Shown in pieces: positions 7,693 to 16,959 of a stretch of DNA of 64,000 nucleotides (the first letter of the stretch is position 1; each line of letters starts with the position of its first letter). The position numbers were made by a program, and so were the translations under genes. This DNA comes from Siphonobacter sp. SORGH_AS_0500 (GTDB taxonomy: Bacteria; Bacteroidota; Bacteroidia; Cytophagales; Spirosomataceae), in assembly GCF_002838835.1 (NCBI RefSeq), contig NZ_NHPP01000016.1, positions 54,507 to 118,506 on the forward strand, written 5' to 3'. The notes beneath the pieces were generated by a model, which was given only the letters and a program-made list of their open reading frames with translations, searched no databases and was not told the DNA's origin.

Positions 7693-10128
7693 ATGCGTAG
7701 AGTTCTATTACTAGCCGCATCGCTGGCGTGTTCGTTGCCTTCCTTTGCTCAGGGTCTTTCGGGAGTTACCAATGGCCTGCAAAAAATGCCCGGTTATCTC
7801 AATATGTACTGGGACGCCAAAAAGGGCAAAATGTATCTGGAAATTGATAAGCTGGATACCGAAATGCTTTTCCATACCACACTTCCGGCGGGAGTAGGTT
7901 CTAATGATATTGGACTGGACCGTGGAAAAATGGGTGCTGCCAAAGTGATCAAGTTTCAGCGGACGGGACCGAAGGTATTAATGCTGGAGCAGAATTACGG
8001 GTATCGGGCCACTTCTGGTGAAAAAATGGAAGTTAGAGCCGTAGAGCAATCCTTTGCTCAGTCAGCCCTGTGGGGATTTGACGTGGCAGCTGAAGAAGGG
8101 AAATCCGTTTTAGTGGATGCCACTAGCTTCTTTCTGCGGGATGGTTACGAGGCGGCTTCAGCCATTGCCCGTACCAAGCAGGGTGTTTTTCGGGTCGATC
8201 CTACGCGTTGTGCCTTTTATCTGCCTTATACTAAAAACTTTCCCGAAAATACGGAAGTAGAAGTAACCATCACGCTAACGGGTGAGCAGGCAGGTTCTTT
8301 CCTTCGGGAAGTCGTACCTACCCCAAATGCAGTAACCGTTCGGGAACATTATTCCTTCATCAAGTTACCCGAGCCCGGTTATCAGCCTCGTGAATTTGAC
8401 CCACGGGCGGGTATTAACTCCATCGATTACTTCGACTACTCGTCGCCTTTCAGCACAGCCATTGAGAAGCGATACATTCGTCGTCACCGCTTGCAGAAGA
8501 AAAATCCAAACGCAGCCGTCTCGGAAGCCGTGAAGCCCATTGTCTATTACATGGACCCTGGTGCTCCCGAACCCATTCGCTCGGCGTTGATGGACGGGAT
8601 TGCCTGGTGGAATCAGGCCTACGAAGCCGCAGGTTTCAAGAATGCCTTTCAGGTAAAAGTATTACCCGACTCGGCTGATCCGATGGATATTCGCTATAAC
8701 CTTGTGCAATGGGTTCATCGCTCAACGCGGGGCTGGTCATACGGAGCAAGTGTGATTGATCCTCGCACGGGTGAGATTATTAAGGGAAAGGTAACGCTGG
8801 GTTCGCTTCGCGTTCGTCAGGATTATCTGATTGCGAACGGCTTAGTAGGAGAGTACGAAGGGGATAAACCCAGTAAGGAAGCTGAAGAAATGGCACTGGC
8901 TCGTCTGCGTCAGTTGGGAGCCCACGAAACGGGTCATACGCTGGGTCTACCTCATAACTATGCCTCTAACCATAATGACCGGGCGTCGGTAATGGACTAC
9001 CCGCATCCGCTGGTTCGCATCATGGGTCAGAATAAATTAAGTCTGGCCGATGCCTATACCAAGGAAATTGGTGGCTGGGATAAAGTAGCCATCAACTACG
9101 CCTACCGCGAGTTTAAAACGAAAGAAGAAGAAAAAGCGGGTCTGAAGAAGATCATCGACGATTATATCGCCAAAGGTTTCTTATTTCTGAGCGATCAGGA
9201 TGGACGTCCTGAAGGTTCGGCTCATCCCATTACACACTTGTGGGATAATGGTAAAAATTCAGTGGAAGAACTCAACCGCGTCATGCAGGTTCGCCGGATT
9301 GCTCTGACCAATTTCAGCGAAAAGAAAATTCCAATGAATGCTCCGATGGCGACACTGGAGGAAGCACTCGTGCCGATTTATCTTTTTCACCGGTATCAGA
9401 TCGAAGCAGCCAGTAAAGTAGTGGGCGGCGTATTCTATACCTATGCCGTTCGTGGCGACAAGCAAAAAGTCATGGAATACGTTTCAGGCGATGAGCAACG
9501 CAAAGCTCTCGATGCCCTGATGGCGACGCTAAAACCCGAAGAACTGGTACTACCAGCCAACATCGTGAAGCTGATTCCGCCCCGTCCTTACGGATTTAAC
9601 GAAAATTTCCGCGAAGTATTTAAAGATCGTACGGGCTTGACTTTTGATCCGCTGGCTCCCGCCGAAGCCGCGGCTAACATGACCCTTCGTTTGGTATTAC
9701 AACATGAACGGGCCGCTCGACTGATTGGTAACCATTCCATTGATTCATCCTTACCCGATTTCAGTGAAGTGGTAGACAAAGTAGTAGGAACAACCTGGAA
9801 GGCTCCCGTACAGGAGGGCTATGCAGGTGAGGTACAACGCGTAGTAAACGCGGCGGTGCTGGATCGATTGTTACAGTTGGCGGCTAACAAAGATGCCGCT
9901 AGCCAAGTGCGGGCAGTAGCCTTACTGAAACTAAAAGATCTAAAAGATTGGCTCGAGAAATCAGCTACTTTGGCTAAAGATGTCAACCAGAAAGCCCAGT
10001 ATCTTTTCGCCGTTTCGCAAATTCAGCAATTCGAAGCGAGCCCCGAAACGGTCATTATTACGCCTCCCTCTAAAGAACCAGACGGAGCACCCATCGGTAG
10101 CTTTGACGAGTTTAGCTGTGAATGGTAA
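7693..10128 (+). CDS. Secreted zinc-dependent metalloprotease (met-zincin, DUF5117/DUF5118 type)
   Basis: Large exported peptidase. The N terminus MRRVLLLAASLACSLPSFAQ is a clean type I signal peptide, so I prefer the ATG at 7693 over 7669. A beta-rich N-terminal region (DUF5118/DUF5117-like) is followed by the catalytic motif HETGHTLGLPHN and, after it, ASVMDYPHP, which supplies the met-turn methionine; this is the met-zincin arrangement. The C-terminal half is helical, with no sorting domain. It should act in the periplasm or outside the cell. Substrates are unknown. Confidence 0.88.
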   Translation: MRRVLLLAASLACSLPSFAQGLSGVTNGLQKMPGYLNMYWDAKKGKMYLEIDKLDTEMLFHTTLPAGVGSNDIGLDRGKMGAAKVIKFQRTGPKVLMLEQNYGYRATSGEKMEVRAVEQSFAQSALWGFDVAAEEGKSVLVDATSFFLRDGYEAASAIARTKQGVFRVDPTRCAFYLPYTKNFPENTEVEVTITLTGEQAGSFLREVVPTPNAVTVREHYSFIKLPEPGYQPREFDPRAGINSIDYFDYSSPFSTAIEKRYIRRHRLQKKNPNAAVSEAVKPIVYYMDPGAPEPIRSALMDGIAWWNQAYEAAGFKNAFQVKVLPDSADPMDIRYNLVQWVHRSTRGWSYGASVIDPRTGEIIKGKVTLGSLRVRQDYLIANGLVGEYEGDKPSKEAEEMALARLRQLGAHETGHTLGLPHNYASNHNDRASVMDYPHPLVRIMGQNKLSLADAYTKEIGGWDKVAINYAYREFKTKEEEKAGLKKIIDDYIAKGFLFLSDQDGRPEGSAHPITHLWDNGKNSVEELNRVMQVRRIALTNFSEKKIPMNAPMATLEEALVPIYLFHRYQIEAASKVVGGVFYTYAVRGDKQKVMEYVSGDEQRKALDALMATLKPEELVLPANIVKLIPPRPYGFNENFREVFKDRTGLTFDPLAPAEAAANMTLRLVLQHERAARLIGNHSIDSSLPDFSEVVDKVVGTTWKAPVQEGYAGEVQRVVNAAVLDRLLQLAANKDAASQVRAVALLKLKDLKDWLEKSATLAKDVNQKAQYLFAVSQIQQFEASPETVIITPPSKEPDGAPIGSFDEFSCEW

Positions 10129-10613
10129 TACTTTAGTTCTTGGTATTAAAAACAGTGATGATGGTTGATGGATGGGTTATTAGTCGTATGAAAGTTACTG
10201 ATAATGAATTCATCAACCGTTTGTTATTACTAACTAAGACTCCCTGCCGACATGGCCCGGCCAACATTCTGCGGGCAGTCAACCACTTGCCTAACTTAAG
10301 GCTGGCAGAGGGTAAAAACCTAAAAAGAAAAACAAACAATCAACAACTATAAAACCACCATTTGAGCCGCCGCTGCCAGCTTTTTCGCTGGCAGCACTAG
10401 CCTAGTGCTTTTAGAGAAAAAGAATTAAAGTTATCAATGGTTATAGTGATTCATATAAGTTACGGAGAACGAACCATTCGCTACCAGCAAAAGCCAGCAG
10501 TGGATGAAAACTAATACCCATCAACCCATAACTGAAAATCGCTAGTTCGGGTAAAACCTAACAACTAGGAACAACCCACCAACAACGATAAACACATCTT
10601 AACCAAACTACCT
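10129..10613. repeat. Intergenic region with GCTGCCAGC hairpin and GTTGTTAG-type repeats, no gene
   Basis: A 485-bp gap without a credible gene. It holds a hairpin of the D family (GCTGCCAGC ... GCTGGCAGC, 10373-10396), a partial D copy at 10480-10503, and scattered words such as GTTGTTAG, CAACAACTATAAA and CAACCCATAACT that recur in either orientation in other gaps (1454-1482, 1558-1573, 27282-27312, 59919-59940). The promoter of the following hydrolase gene should be in the AT-rich last 100 bp. Confidence 0.5.
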
Positions 10614-12272
10614 ATGAAACGATCACTACTTTGTGGATTGGCCCTGTTGGGCTTAGGGCTGGGAAAAGTGGAAGCTCAAAGCAAAAAGAAAGCTCCCGAG
10701 GCTTCGGTAAATCTGCTGATTCCGGCTAAAAAACTGGAATCGCTAAAGCAGGAATTGTTAGTGGAAATCGACAAGATGAAAGACTTTTCCGCCGAAATGA
10801 ATGACATGGTTTTCAGTTTCGGGGAATTGGGTTTTCAGGAACACGAAACCTCTAAATACCTGACCGGGATTTTAGAAAAAAACGGGTTTACCATCCAAAG
10901 AGGCATCGGAGGCATTCCCACGGCCTGGACGGCCACCTGGGGAACGGGCAAACCTAAAATCGCGGTAGGCTCCGATATTGACTGTATTCCCAAAGCTTCG
11001 CAAAAACCCGGTGTAGCGTATCACGACCCCATCATCGAAGGTGCTCCTGGCCATGGAGAAGGGCATAACTCGGGTAATCCCTTGAACATTACCGCCGTTC
11101 TGGCCCTGAAGAAAATCATGGAAAGGGAGAAAATTTCAGGCACCTTGATGCTCTGGCCGGGCGTTGCAGAAGAGCAGGTAGGAACAAAAGCATATTACAT
11201 CCGAGACGGCTATTTCAAAGATGTAGATGCCTGTATTTTCACGCACGTCGGTAATAACCTGGGCGTAACGTATGGTGACGTAGGTAATAACGGATTAGTC
11301 TCGGTGAAGTTTAATTTTGAAGGAGCCGCCGCCCACGCCGCTGGTGCTCCCTGGCGGGGTCGCAGTGCTCTGGATGCCGTAGAGTTGATGAACATCGGCT
11401 GGAACTTCAAACGTGAACACTTATTACCCACTCAACGCTCACATTACGTCATTGTAGACGGTGGCGATCAGCCTAACGTGGTTCCGTCCAAAGCTTCGGT
11501 CTGGTATTACTTCCGCGAACGGAGTTATGATAAAATCAAGCAACTGTTTGACTACGGCGTGAAAATGGCCGAAGGGGCTTCCATCATGACCGATACTAAA
11601 TACACTTATGAAATTCTGGGTTCGGCCTGGCCGGGGCACTTCAACAAGCCTATGGCGGAAGTAACCTTCCAAAACATCAAGCGGGTAGGGTTACCTACCT
11701 GGTCGACGGAAGACCAGACGTTGGCGAAAGCTCTTCAGGAGGAGTTAATGTCACCGGAAAAAAATGGTCTAGCGACAAAAATTGATAGCACAATTGAGCC
11801 TCCCGCCGTATCTCTGGGCGGCGGCTCGGATGATATTGCCGACATTGCCTGGTCTATGCCGACGATTGTGCTGCGTTACCCTTCCAACATTCCGGGCTTA
11901 CCCGGTCACCACTGGGCAAATGCCATTTCGATGGCTACCCCAATTGCTCATAAAGGCGTTACGGCGGGAGCGAAGGTAGAAGCCATGACCATTCTGGATT
12001 TACTGGTTAACCCTGATTTGATTAAAAAATCCTGGGATTATTATACCAACGTGCAAACCAAAGATATGAAATACGAGCCGCTGGTTCGGGAGACAGATAA
12101 GCCTGCCGTCCACCTAAACACGGAAATCATGGCGGAGTATCGCGAAAAAATGAAGAAGTATTACTACGATCCAAGCAAGTATAAATCGTATCTGGAGCAG
12201 TTAGGAATTAAGTATCCAACGGTGCGTCCCAAAGAGGAAAAACCCAAAGCAGAAAAGACTGGTAAAGAATAA
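10614..12272 (+). CDS. Exported M20 family amidohydrolase (AbgB-like)
   Basis: A 552-residue di-metal hydrolase with the signal peptide MKRSLLCGLALLGLGLGKVEAQ, so periplasmic. M20 landmarks are GSDIDCIP (catalytic Asp), GEGHNSGN (His), WPGVAEEQVG (Glu pair), a dimerisation lid with AHAAGAPWRGRSALDAV, and GLPGHHWANAIS with the last metal histidine. This layout resembles aminobenzoyl-glutamate hydrolase subunit B and related amidohydrolases. The tail is Lys/Glu-rich and ends PKAEKTGKE. Its own terminator follows. The natural substrate is not predictable beyond an amide or peptide bond. Confidence 0.88.
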   Translation: MKRSLLCGLALLGLGLGKVEAQSKKKAPEASVNLLIPAKKLESLKQELLVEIDKMKDFSAEMNDMVFSFGELGFQEHETSKYLTGILEKNGFTIQRGIGGIPTAWTATWGTGKPKIAVGSDIDCIPKASQKPGVAYHDPIIEGAPGHGEGHNSGNPLNITAVLALKKIMEREKISGTLMLWPGVAEEQVGTKAYYIRDGYFKDVDACIFTHVGNNLGVTYGDVGNNGLVSVKFNFEGAAAHAAGAPWRGRSALDAVELMNIGWNFKREHLLPTQRSHYVIVDGGDQPNVVPSKASVWYYFRERSYDKIKQLFDYGVKMAEGASIMTDTKYTYEILGSAWPGHFNKPMAEVTFQNIKRVGLPTWSTEDQTLAKALQEELMSPEKNGLATKIDSTIEPPAVSLGGGSDDIADIAWSMPTIVLRYPSNIPGLPGHHWANAISMATPIAHKGVTAGAKVEAMTILDLLVNPDLIKKSWDYYTNVQTKDMKYEPLVRETDKPAVHLNTEIMAEYREKMKKYYYDPSKYKSYLEQLGIKYPTVRPKEEKPKAEKTGKE

Positions 12273-12291
12273 ATTAAATGAATATCCTAAA

Positions 12292-12318
12292 AGAGCCTCG
12301 CCCCGAGGCTCTTTTTTT
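12292..12318 (+). terminator. Intrinsic terminator after the AbgB-like gene
   Basis: A 9-bp GC-rich stem (AGAGCCTCG/CGAGGCTCT) with a CCC loop, followed by T7. It lies 20 bp after the stop codon. Confidence 0.93.
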
Positions 12319-12380
12319 ATGAATACAATAATCTGAATGTTAGTGATTTAGGTCATTAGAATAAAATAATTATAAATAAA

Positions 12381-12413
12381 TTGTTTAAAATTAAATTGTG
12401 TACAATATATTTG
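12381..12413 (+). promoter_or_regulatory. ohrR promoter with overlapping candidate OhrR operator
   Basis: TATATTTG at 12406-12413 is an exact match to the Bacteroidota -7 element TAnnTTTG, with a TTG about 22 bp upstream as a weak -33 element. Between and overlapping them is the dyad ATTGT-GT-ACAAT (12395-12406), in keeping with AT-rich OhrR operators of the TACAATT/AATTGTA type. Transcription would begin just before the ATG at 12429, which argues against the upstream ATG at 12381. Confidence 0.55.
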
Positions 12414-12428
12414 AACCACTTAATCATT

Positions 12429-12860
12429 ATGGAACACCTGAAATTAGATAATCAGCTTTGCTTTCCGATTTACGCGGCTTCCCGGCTCATTACGTCGGTG
12501 TATCGTCCCATGTTGGAAGAATTGTCGCTGACGTATCCCCAATACCTGGTTTTGCTGGTCTTATGGGAGAAAGAGTCCGCTACCGTTAAAGAATTAGGTG
12601 AAAAGCTTTGGCTGGACAGCGGAACACTGACCCCTCTACTTAAACGCATGCAGGAGAAAGAACTGGTGCTGCGGACGCGGGATAAAGCCGATGAACGGGT
12701 CGTGAACATAACCCTGACGGAGGCTGGCAAGCAATTAAAAAACAAAGCATCTGATATTCCTAACCAGTTAATCAGTTGCATGAATATGGAAATTGAGCAG
12801 GCGGTACAATTACGTAATCAGCTTCAGGCCTTATTAACCAATCATTCGAATCCCATTTAA
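12429..12860 (+). CDS. ohrR: MarR-family organic-hydroperoxide sensor OhrR
   Basis: Winged-helix repressor of 143 residues. The start at 12429 places the sequence LDNQLCFPIYAASRLI at the N terminus, where the single cysteine matches the peroxidatic Cys15 of OhrR. The HTH region ATVKELGEKLWLDSGTLTPLLK and the wing DKADERVVNITLTEAG are typical. Oxidation of the cysteine by organic peroxides should release DNA. It lies 15 bp upstream of ohr on the same strand, so the pair forms an autoregulated operon. Confidence 0.9.
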   Translation: MEHLKLDNQLCFPIYAASRLITSVYRPMLEELSLTYPQYLVLLVLWEKESATVKELGEKLWLDSGTLTPLLKRMQEKELVLRTRDKADERVVNITLTEAGKQLKNKASDIPNQLISCMNMEIEQAVQLRNQLQALLTNHSNPI

Positions 12861-12875
12861 TAGAAAACAAACGCC

Positions 12876-13298
12876 ATGGAAAAATTGTATACAGCTCAGG
12901 CTACGGCCACGGGCGGCCGCAACGGTCAGGTTAAATCAAGTGATGGAGTGCTGGATCTGGAAGTTCGCGTTCCTAAAGAAATGGGAGGTTCCGGTGGAGC
13001 TTACTCTAACCCTGAACAATTATTTGCAGCGGGTTACGCTGCGTGTTTTGATAGTGCATTAAATCTGATTATTCGCACTGGAAAAGTAAAAACAGGCACA
13101 ACCACCGTTACGGCCGAAGTGAGTATCGGTAAAAACGATGCGGGAGGATTTGGTCTGGCGGTGACGCTGGATGTAACTATTCCGGGAGTAGATCAGGCTA
13201 CGGCGGAAGCATTGGTGGAGAAAGCTCATCAGGTTTGTCCTTACTCAAATGCCACCCGTAACAATGTAGAAGTGATCTTACAGGTAACTGCCAGTTAA
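12876..13298 (+). CDS. ohr: Organic hydroperoxide resistance peroxiredoxin Ohr
   Basis: Thiol peroxidase of the Ohr/OsmC superfamily (140 aa) that reduces organic and fatty-acid hydroperoxides in the cytoplasm. The two catalytic cysteines are in AAGYAACFDSALNLI and in AHQVCPYSNATRNNV. The N-terminal TAQATATGGRNGQVKSSDG matches the family, with the conserved arginine. It is the second gene of the ohrR-ohr operon. Confidence 0.96.
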   Translation: MEKLYTAQATATGGRNGQVKSSDGVLDLEVRVPKEMGGSGGAYSNPEQLFAAGYAACFDSALNLIIRTGKVKTGTTTVTAEVSIGKNDAGGFGLAVTLDVTIPGVDQATAEALVEKAHQVCPYSNATRNNVEVILQVTAS

Positions 13299-13356
13299 AT
13301 AAACTTTATGCGTATAGAGTTTTGGGGTTGAGGGTCTTGAGTGAACCTTACCTAAG

Positions 13357-13391
13357 AAAAAGCCTCCTGTATTCTTTGCAGGAGGCTTTTT
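13357..13391. terminator. Bidirectional intrinsic terminator between ohr and the glycosyltransferase gene
   Basis: A perfect 13-bp stem (AAAAAGCCTCCTG/CAGGAGGCTTTTT) with a 9-nt loop. A and T tracts on both sides allow use by both convergent genes. Confidence 0.92.
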
Positions 13392-13397
13392 GTGGTA

Positions 13398-14453
13398 TTA
13401 ATGTTGTAGTAATGCTAAGGCTCGGTTGGCTACGGTTTCTGGGGTAATCCAGTCCAGACAGGCCAAATCCCCTCGAGCACAGGGTTTATTGCCAAAAACG
13501 GAACAGGGGCGGCAACTGAGCTCTTCCGTAGGTACCTGTACCATGTTTTCTTCTGATTGCATCCAGGGACCGAAACCCGCAAAAGGATGCGTGGCCCCCC
13601 AAATAGAAACCACGGGAACACCGTTCAGCGTAGCCAGGTGCATGTTGCTGGAATCCATGCAAATCATTAAATCAAGTTGATGGATAAGCGTTAATTCCCC
13701 CTGAAAGGACAACTTACCCGCTACCACCTTTGCCTGTGGAAACGCTTGCTCCAGGGTCCTTAACTGAGCGATTTCCACCTCACCACCGCCGAACAGAAAA
13801 ATGCGAACGTTCTGTTGCTGGGTAATGAGCTCAAGCACTTTCTGCATGCGGTCAAAAGGCCACATTTTTTGTTTATGCTGAGCAAAAGGAGCTAGGCCAA
13901 TCCATTGCATATCAGTAGATTTTGCCGGAATAGCCTGGTCCTGCAAAAACCATTCTAATTCACCTTGAGCCGTTAATGAAAAATAGGGCGGTGCGGCTAT
14001 CTGAGCTTTATAGCCTGCTTTCTCAAAGGTTTGCAAATACCTTTCAATGCTGTGAGGTAAGGGCTTCAATACCTTATTTTCAGGGCGAGTCAGGGCTTTT
14101 TTATCGGATCGGCCTTTGTCGATAGTGGTAAAACGAACGCCTGAAAGAGCAAAAAATGATTTGAGGATGGACGTTCGCAGGTTCTGGTGCGTATCAATTA
14201 CGTATTCAATCTCACCCCCTTTTTTCAAATCGCGGTAAAGCTGATACAGGCCCTTAATGCCTTTATGACGGCCCTGTAAATCGGCTGGAAACACCTTCAC
14301 ACCAGTCATTCCTTCAAAGAAAGCCGCCAGTTTGGGACGGGTTACTACGGTTAATTGCCGATCGGGGTATTGCCGGGCAATGGCCTGTACAACCGGAGTT
14401 AACAGGGCCACATCGCCCATTGCCGAGAACCGAAAAATGATTAATTGTTTCAT
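13398..14453 (-). CDS. Glycosyltransferase family 9 protein (heptosyltransferase-like)
   Basis: GT-B fold transferase of 351 residues, of the ADP-heptose:LPS heptosyltransferase family. The N-terminal FRFSAMGDVALLTPVVQAI is the family signature. The nucleotide-sugar half shows WIGLAPFAQHKQKMWPF, an acidic LMICMDSSNMHLATLNGVPVV and SIWGATHPFAGFGPW. No signal peptide is seen; it should act at the cytoplasmic face of the inner membrane in lipooligosaccharide core or other glycan assembly. It follows a DUF4254 gene by 65 bp. The sugar donated is not known. Confidence 0.9.
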   Translation of the reverse strand: MKQLIIFRFSAMGDVALLTPVVQAIARQYPDRQLTVVTRPKLAAFFEGMTGVKVFPADLQGRHKGIKGLYQLYRDLKKGGEIEYVIDTHQNLRTSILKSFFALSGVRFTTIDKGRSDKKALTRPENKVLKPLPHSIERYLQTFEKAGYKAQIAAPPYFSLTAQGELEWFLQDQAIPAKSTDMQWIGLAPFAQHKQKMWPFDRMQKVLELITQQQNVRIFLFGGGEVEIAQLRTLEQAFPQAKVVAGKLSFQGELTLIHQLDLMICMDSSNMHLATLNGVPVVSIWGATHPFAGFGPWMQSEENMVQVPTEELSCRPCSVFGNKPCARGDLACLDWITPETVANRALALLQH

Positions 14454-14518
14454 TCGCTAGCCATCACCCTGAGTAGGTACGCAGGACTTCGGCTTTGATA
14501 GATTAACTCGTTGTGAAA

Positions 14519-15121
14519 TTATTTCTGCTGGTATAGCACCGGGTTCAGAGCCGGATCATTATACATTTTCATCTGACGATAAACCTTCATATACCGATTG
14601 CCTTCCCGAATATCTTCCAAAAGCTCATCGAAACAGCTTGCTAAATCCTGTTCCTGTTCAAGTAAAAGCTGAAGCTTCTGTTTTGCCTTTGCAATATGTT
14701 CTTCCGACGCATCCGAGCGTTCGGCCTGTTCGCGGAAGTGGTAAATCTTAAGCTGAAGAATGGACATCCGATCCAGTAACCAGGCGGGCGTTTCAGAATT
14801 CAGGCGAGCGTTTGGTTTCCGGGCAATTGCTCCGAAAAAAGCCATAAACCAGTCATCCATTTTTTCCACCATATCCGTCCGATCCTGATTCGAGGCGTCA
14901 ATACGGCGTTTAATACCCACTAGTTCAGCGGGATTGATATGAGGATCACGAATCAAATCTTCCAGATGCCACTGAACGGTGTCGATCCAGTTTTTATGAT
15001 AGAGGTAGGACTCAATCGTGCCTGAATCGTAGGGGTTATTTAAAGGAGTATCAACGTGGTCCGTGCGATGGTAATCATTTATACTCTGACGGAAAATGTC
15101 GTTAGCTAATGGAGCATTCAT
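14519..15121 (-). CDS. DUF4254 domain-containing protein
   Basis: A 200-residue, mostly helical soluble protein. I chose the internal ATG at 15121, giving MNAPLANDIFRQSINDYH, because the upstream 66 codons are compositionally unlike coding sequence. Recognisable DUF4254 features are the DYH motif near residue 17, PYDSGTIESYLYHKNWIDT with conserved Asn/Trp, and LNSETPAWLLDRMSILQLKIYH. Function is unknown. In Bacteroidota this family is often found beside family-9 glycosyltransferases, as here, which suggests a part in glycan synthesis. Confidence 0.88.
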   Translation of the reverse strand: MNAPLANDIFRQSINDYHRTDHVDTPLNNPYDSGTIESYLYHKNWIDTVQWHLEDLIRDPHINPAELVGIKRRIDASNQDRTDMVEKMDDWFMAFFGAIARKPNARLNSETPAWLLDRMSILQLKIYHFREQAERSDASEEHIAKAKQKLQLLLEQEQDLASCFDELLEDIREGNRYMKVYRQMKMYNDPALNPVLYQQK

Positions 15122-15277
15122 GCAGTAAAACTTTCCACAAAAATATTGAAAAGAACCAAGTACGAACCAATATATAGATATAGATCGGCACGAAAACGTC
15201 AGATTCAACTGATTCCTAGCTATTAGGAATGCGGGTAGAGGAATTTTCTGACCAGTTTGGATGAAGGGACTAGTAAC

Positions 15278-15354
15278 AAAAGCGGACTGCGAATGGAGTG
15301 CTCCCAAGTAGTGTCTCACTTCTGGAGCTTGTCCATTTCGCCAGTCCGCTTTTT
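15278..15354. terminator. Long hairpin terminator between the DUF2480 and DUF4254 genes
   Basis: Arms of about 20 bp (AAAAGCGGACTGCGAATGGA against its complement, with a 2-nt bulge) enclose a loop that itself contains GCTCC/GGAGC and AAGT/ACTT pairs. Flanking T runs are present on both strands. It probably ends the tsaB-DUF2480 transcript and insulates the DUF4254-GT9 pair. Confidence 0.75.
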
Positions 15355-15868
15355 ACTTTTTAGCTTTCTTATAGAGTGGAACTGTACTACAGGGTTCACC
15401 AAACATGAGCGTTTGAACCACGGGGCGAAGTTTGCGGGTAATTTCCACGTAAGCTGAAATCGGGACGGGATAGGTACTGCAACCTTTCACTACCACACGA
15501 GCTCCTTCGTAGTCTTGTGGATTAATTTGAGATAGGGCATCCTGAAAAAGTCGGTCTTCCAGAGCCTGTAAATCCCCGAAAACAAATTGATGAGCGTAAG
15601 GCTCTAAATGCACGGCCAGCAACATATAGGCCCAGGTGGGAACAATCGCATCTGCCGAGCAGATAATAGCTACGTTTTTATCAGCGTACTGACTCCAGTC
15701 ATGGTTTTTCAGAAATTCGCGGAAATCCTTTTCGCGAAGAATGGCTTCCATAAAAAGGTTATCCTTCAGATCGTAGATAATCCGCTCTCCCTGATGGTAA
15801 TATTCTTCCAGATCCAGGCTCTTGATGCCCGAATTAGCTACCCGATTAATGATTTCCGGCGTTTCCAT
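15353..15868 (-). CDS. DUF2480 family protein
   Basis: A 171-residue cytoplasmic protein characteristic of Bacteroidota. It begins with EIINRVANSGIKSLDLEEYY and contains the conserved DLKDNLFMEAILREKDFR and SADAIVPTWAYMLL segments, which together are the DUF2480 pattern, and a C-terminal VVKGCSTYPVP. No enzymatic motif is evident. It sits 15 bp downstream of tsaB on the same strand, so the two are likely one operon. Confidence 0.88.
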   Translation of the reverse strand: METPEIINRVANSGIKSLDLEEYYHQGERIIYDLKDNLFMEAILREKDFREFLKNHDWSQYADKNVAIICSADAIVPTWAYMLLAVHLEPYAHQFVFGDLQALEDRLFQDALSQINPQDYEGARVVVKGCSTYPVPISAYVEITRKLRPVVQTLMFGEPCSTVPLYKKAKK

Positions 15869-15883
15869 CTGACCTTGGAATGA

Positions 15884-16573
15884 TTATAATTTTGGTTTGG
15901 GCTTGGTACCCATAAATTCTTTTAAATAATAAGGCTCAAACGTAATCAGGTCCTCAAATTGCTGACGCTGAAATGCATCCGTTGCCAGGTATCCGACTGT
16001 TTTAGCCGAAGGATAAATCAATTGAGATGGAAATAACGCATGGGCCTGTTGGGCTAACGCCGGTTTGCACTTGGCGGCTCCATCTCCAAAGAATACAACG
16101 GGTCGCTCCTTTAAAAGTTCCTCGAAACTACGTTCGTCGATAATTTCAGCGGCTGTTTCTCGTAGACATTCCAGACTGACGGACTGATAATGGGCACAAT
16201 ATACTTCCATGCGACGAGCATCAATCATGGGGCATAATACGTGCGATTCCGGATAAAAATCGCGTAACTGAGCTGCCATGGCTTGAAGGGTATCAATGGC
16301 AATAAGCGGTTTGTCGAGAGCGAAGCATAACCCTTTGGCCGTGGACACGCCAATACGTAACCCTGTGTAGGAGCCTGGTCCTTTGGCTACGGCGATGGCG
16401 TCTAGATCAGCCAGTGAAAAGCCGGCTTGTGTTACGATATGGTCCAGCAGGGTCGTGAGCATGGACGAATGCGTCTTTTCCGTAAGGAGTTCATAGCATC
16501 CTAGTAATTCACGGTTCTGGTGAAGAGCAACCGAACAAACCTGCGTTGACGTGTCTAGTGAAAGAATAAGCAT
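15884..16573 (-). CDS. tsaB: tRNA threonylcarbamoyladenosine biosynthesis protein TsaB
   Basis: Dimerisation partner of TsaD in making t6A at position 37 of ANN-decoding tRNAs. It has the ASKHA fold with an N-terminal LSLDTSTQVCSVALHQN phosphate loop and the strongly conserved VAKGPGSYTGLRIGVSTAKG at about residues 62-81. Length is 229 residues, as usual for TsaB. It is the first gene of a short operon with the DUF2480 gene; its promoter should lie in the AT-rich gap after 16573. Confidence 0.94.
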   Translation of the reverse strand: MLILSLDTSTQVCSVALHQNRELLGCYELLTEKTHSSMLTTLLDHIVTQAGFSLADLDAIAVAKGPGSYTGLRIGVSTAKGLCFALDKPLIAIDTLQAMAAQLRDFYPESHVLCPMIDARRMEVYCAHYQSVSLECLRETAAEIIDERSFEELLKERPVVFFGDGAAKCKPALAQQAHALFPSQLIYPSAKTVGYLATDAFQRQQFEDLITFEPYYLKEFMGTKPKPKL

Positions 16574-16959
16574 GCTGCAAAATTACAGTAGCCGGGGGCT
16601 TGAACATACTAGTCGTCAGCAAAGAAATATGGATTAGGCTAAAACGGCGGTATAAAATGGGTTTTAATTGTCAATCATCTAATTCATGGGTTTTATAATT
16701 TTTCCGTTAAAGTATGTTTTTACATAGATTATCTATTGAGTTTTGTTAGTTTTGAGTCGAACCATTTGGTTTTGAAATGAATCACTACTTTTTCGGTAAG
16801 TACTTTTGTCTACTATTCCATGGTCAGTTATTTTACATTTTTACAAAAAAAAATAGGATACAAGCGTAGCAAATTGAGAAAAAACTTGTAATGTTGCAGA
16901 ACAAATGACACAGCTTGAGACCGGAATACACCATCGCCTAGGATGGAGGATATTAGGAA

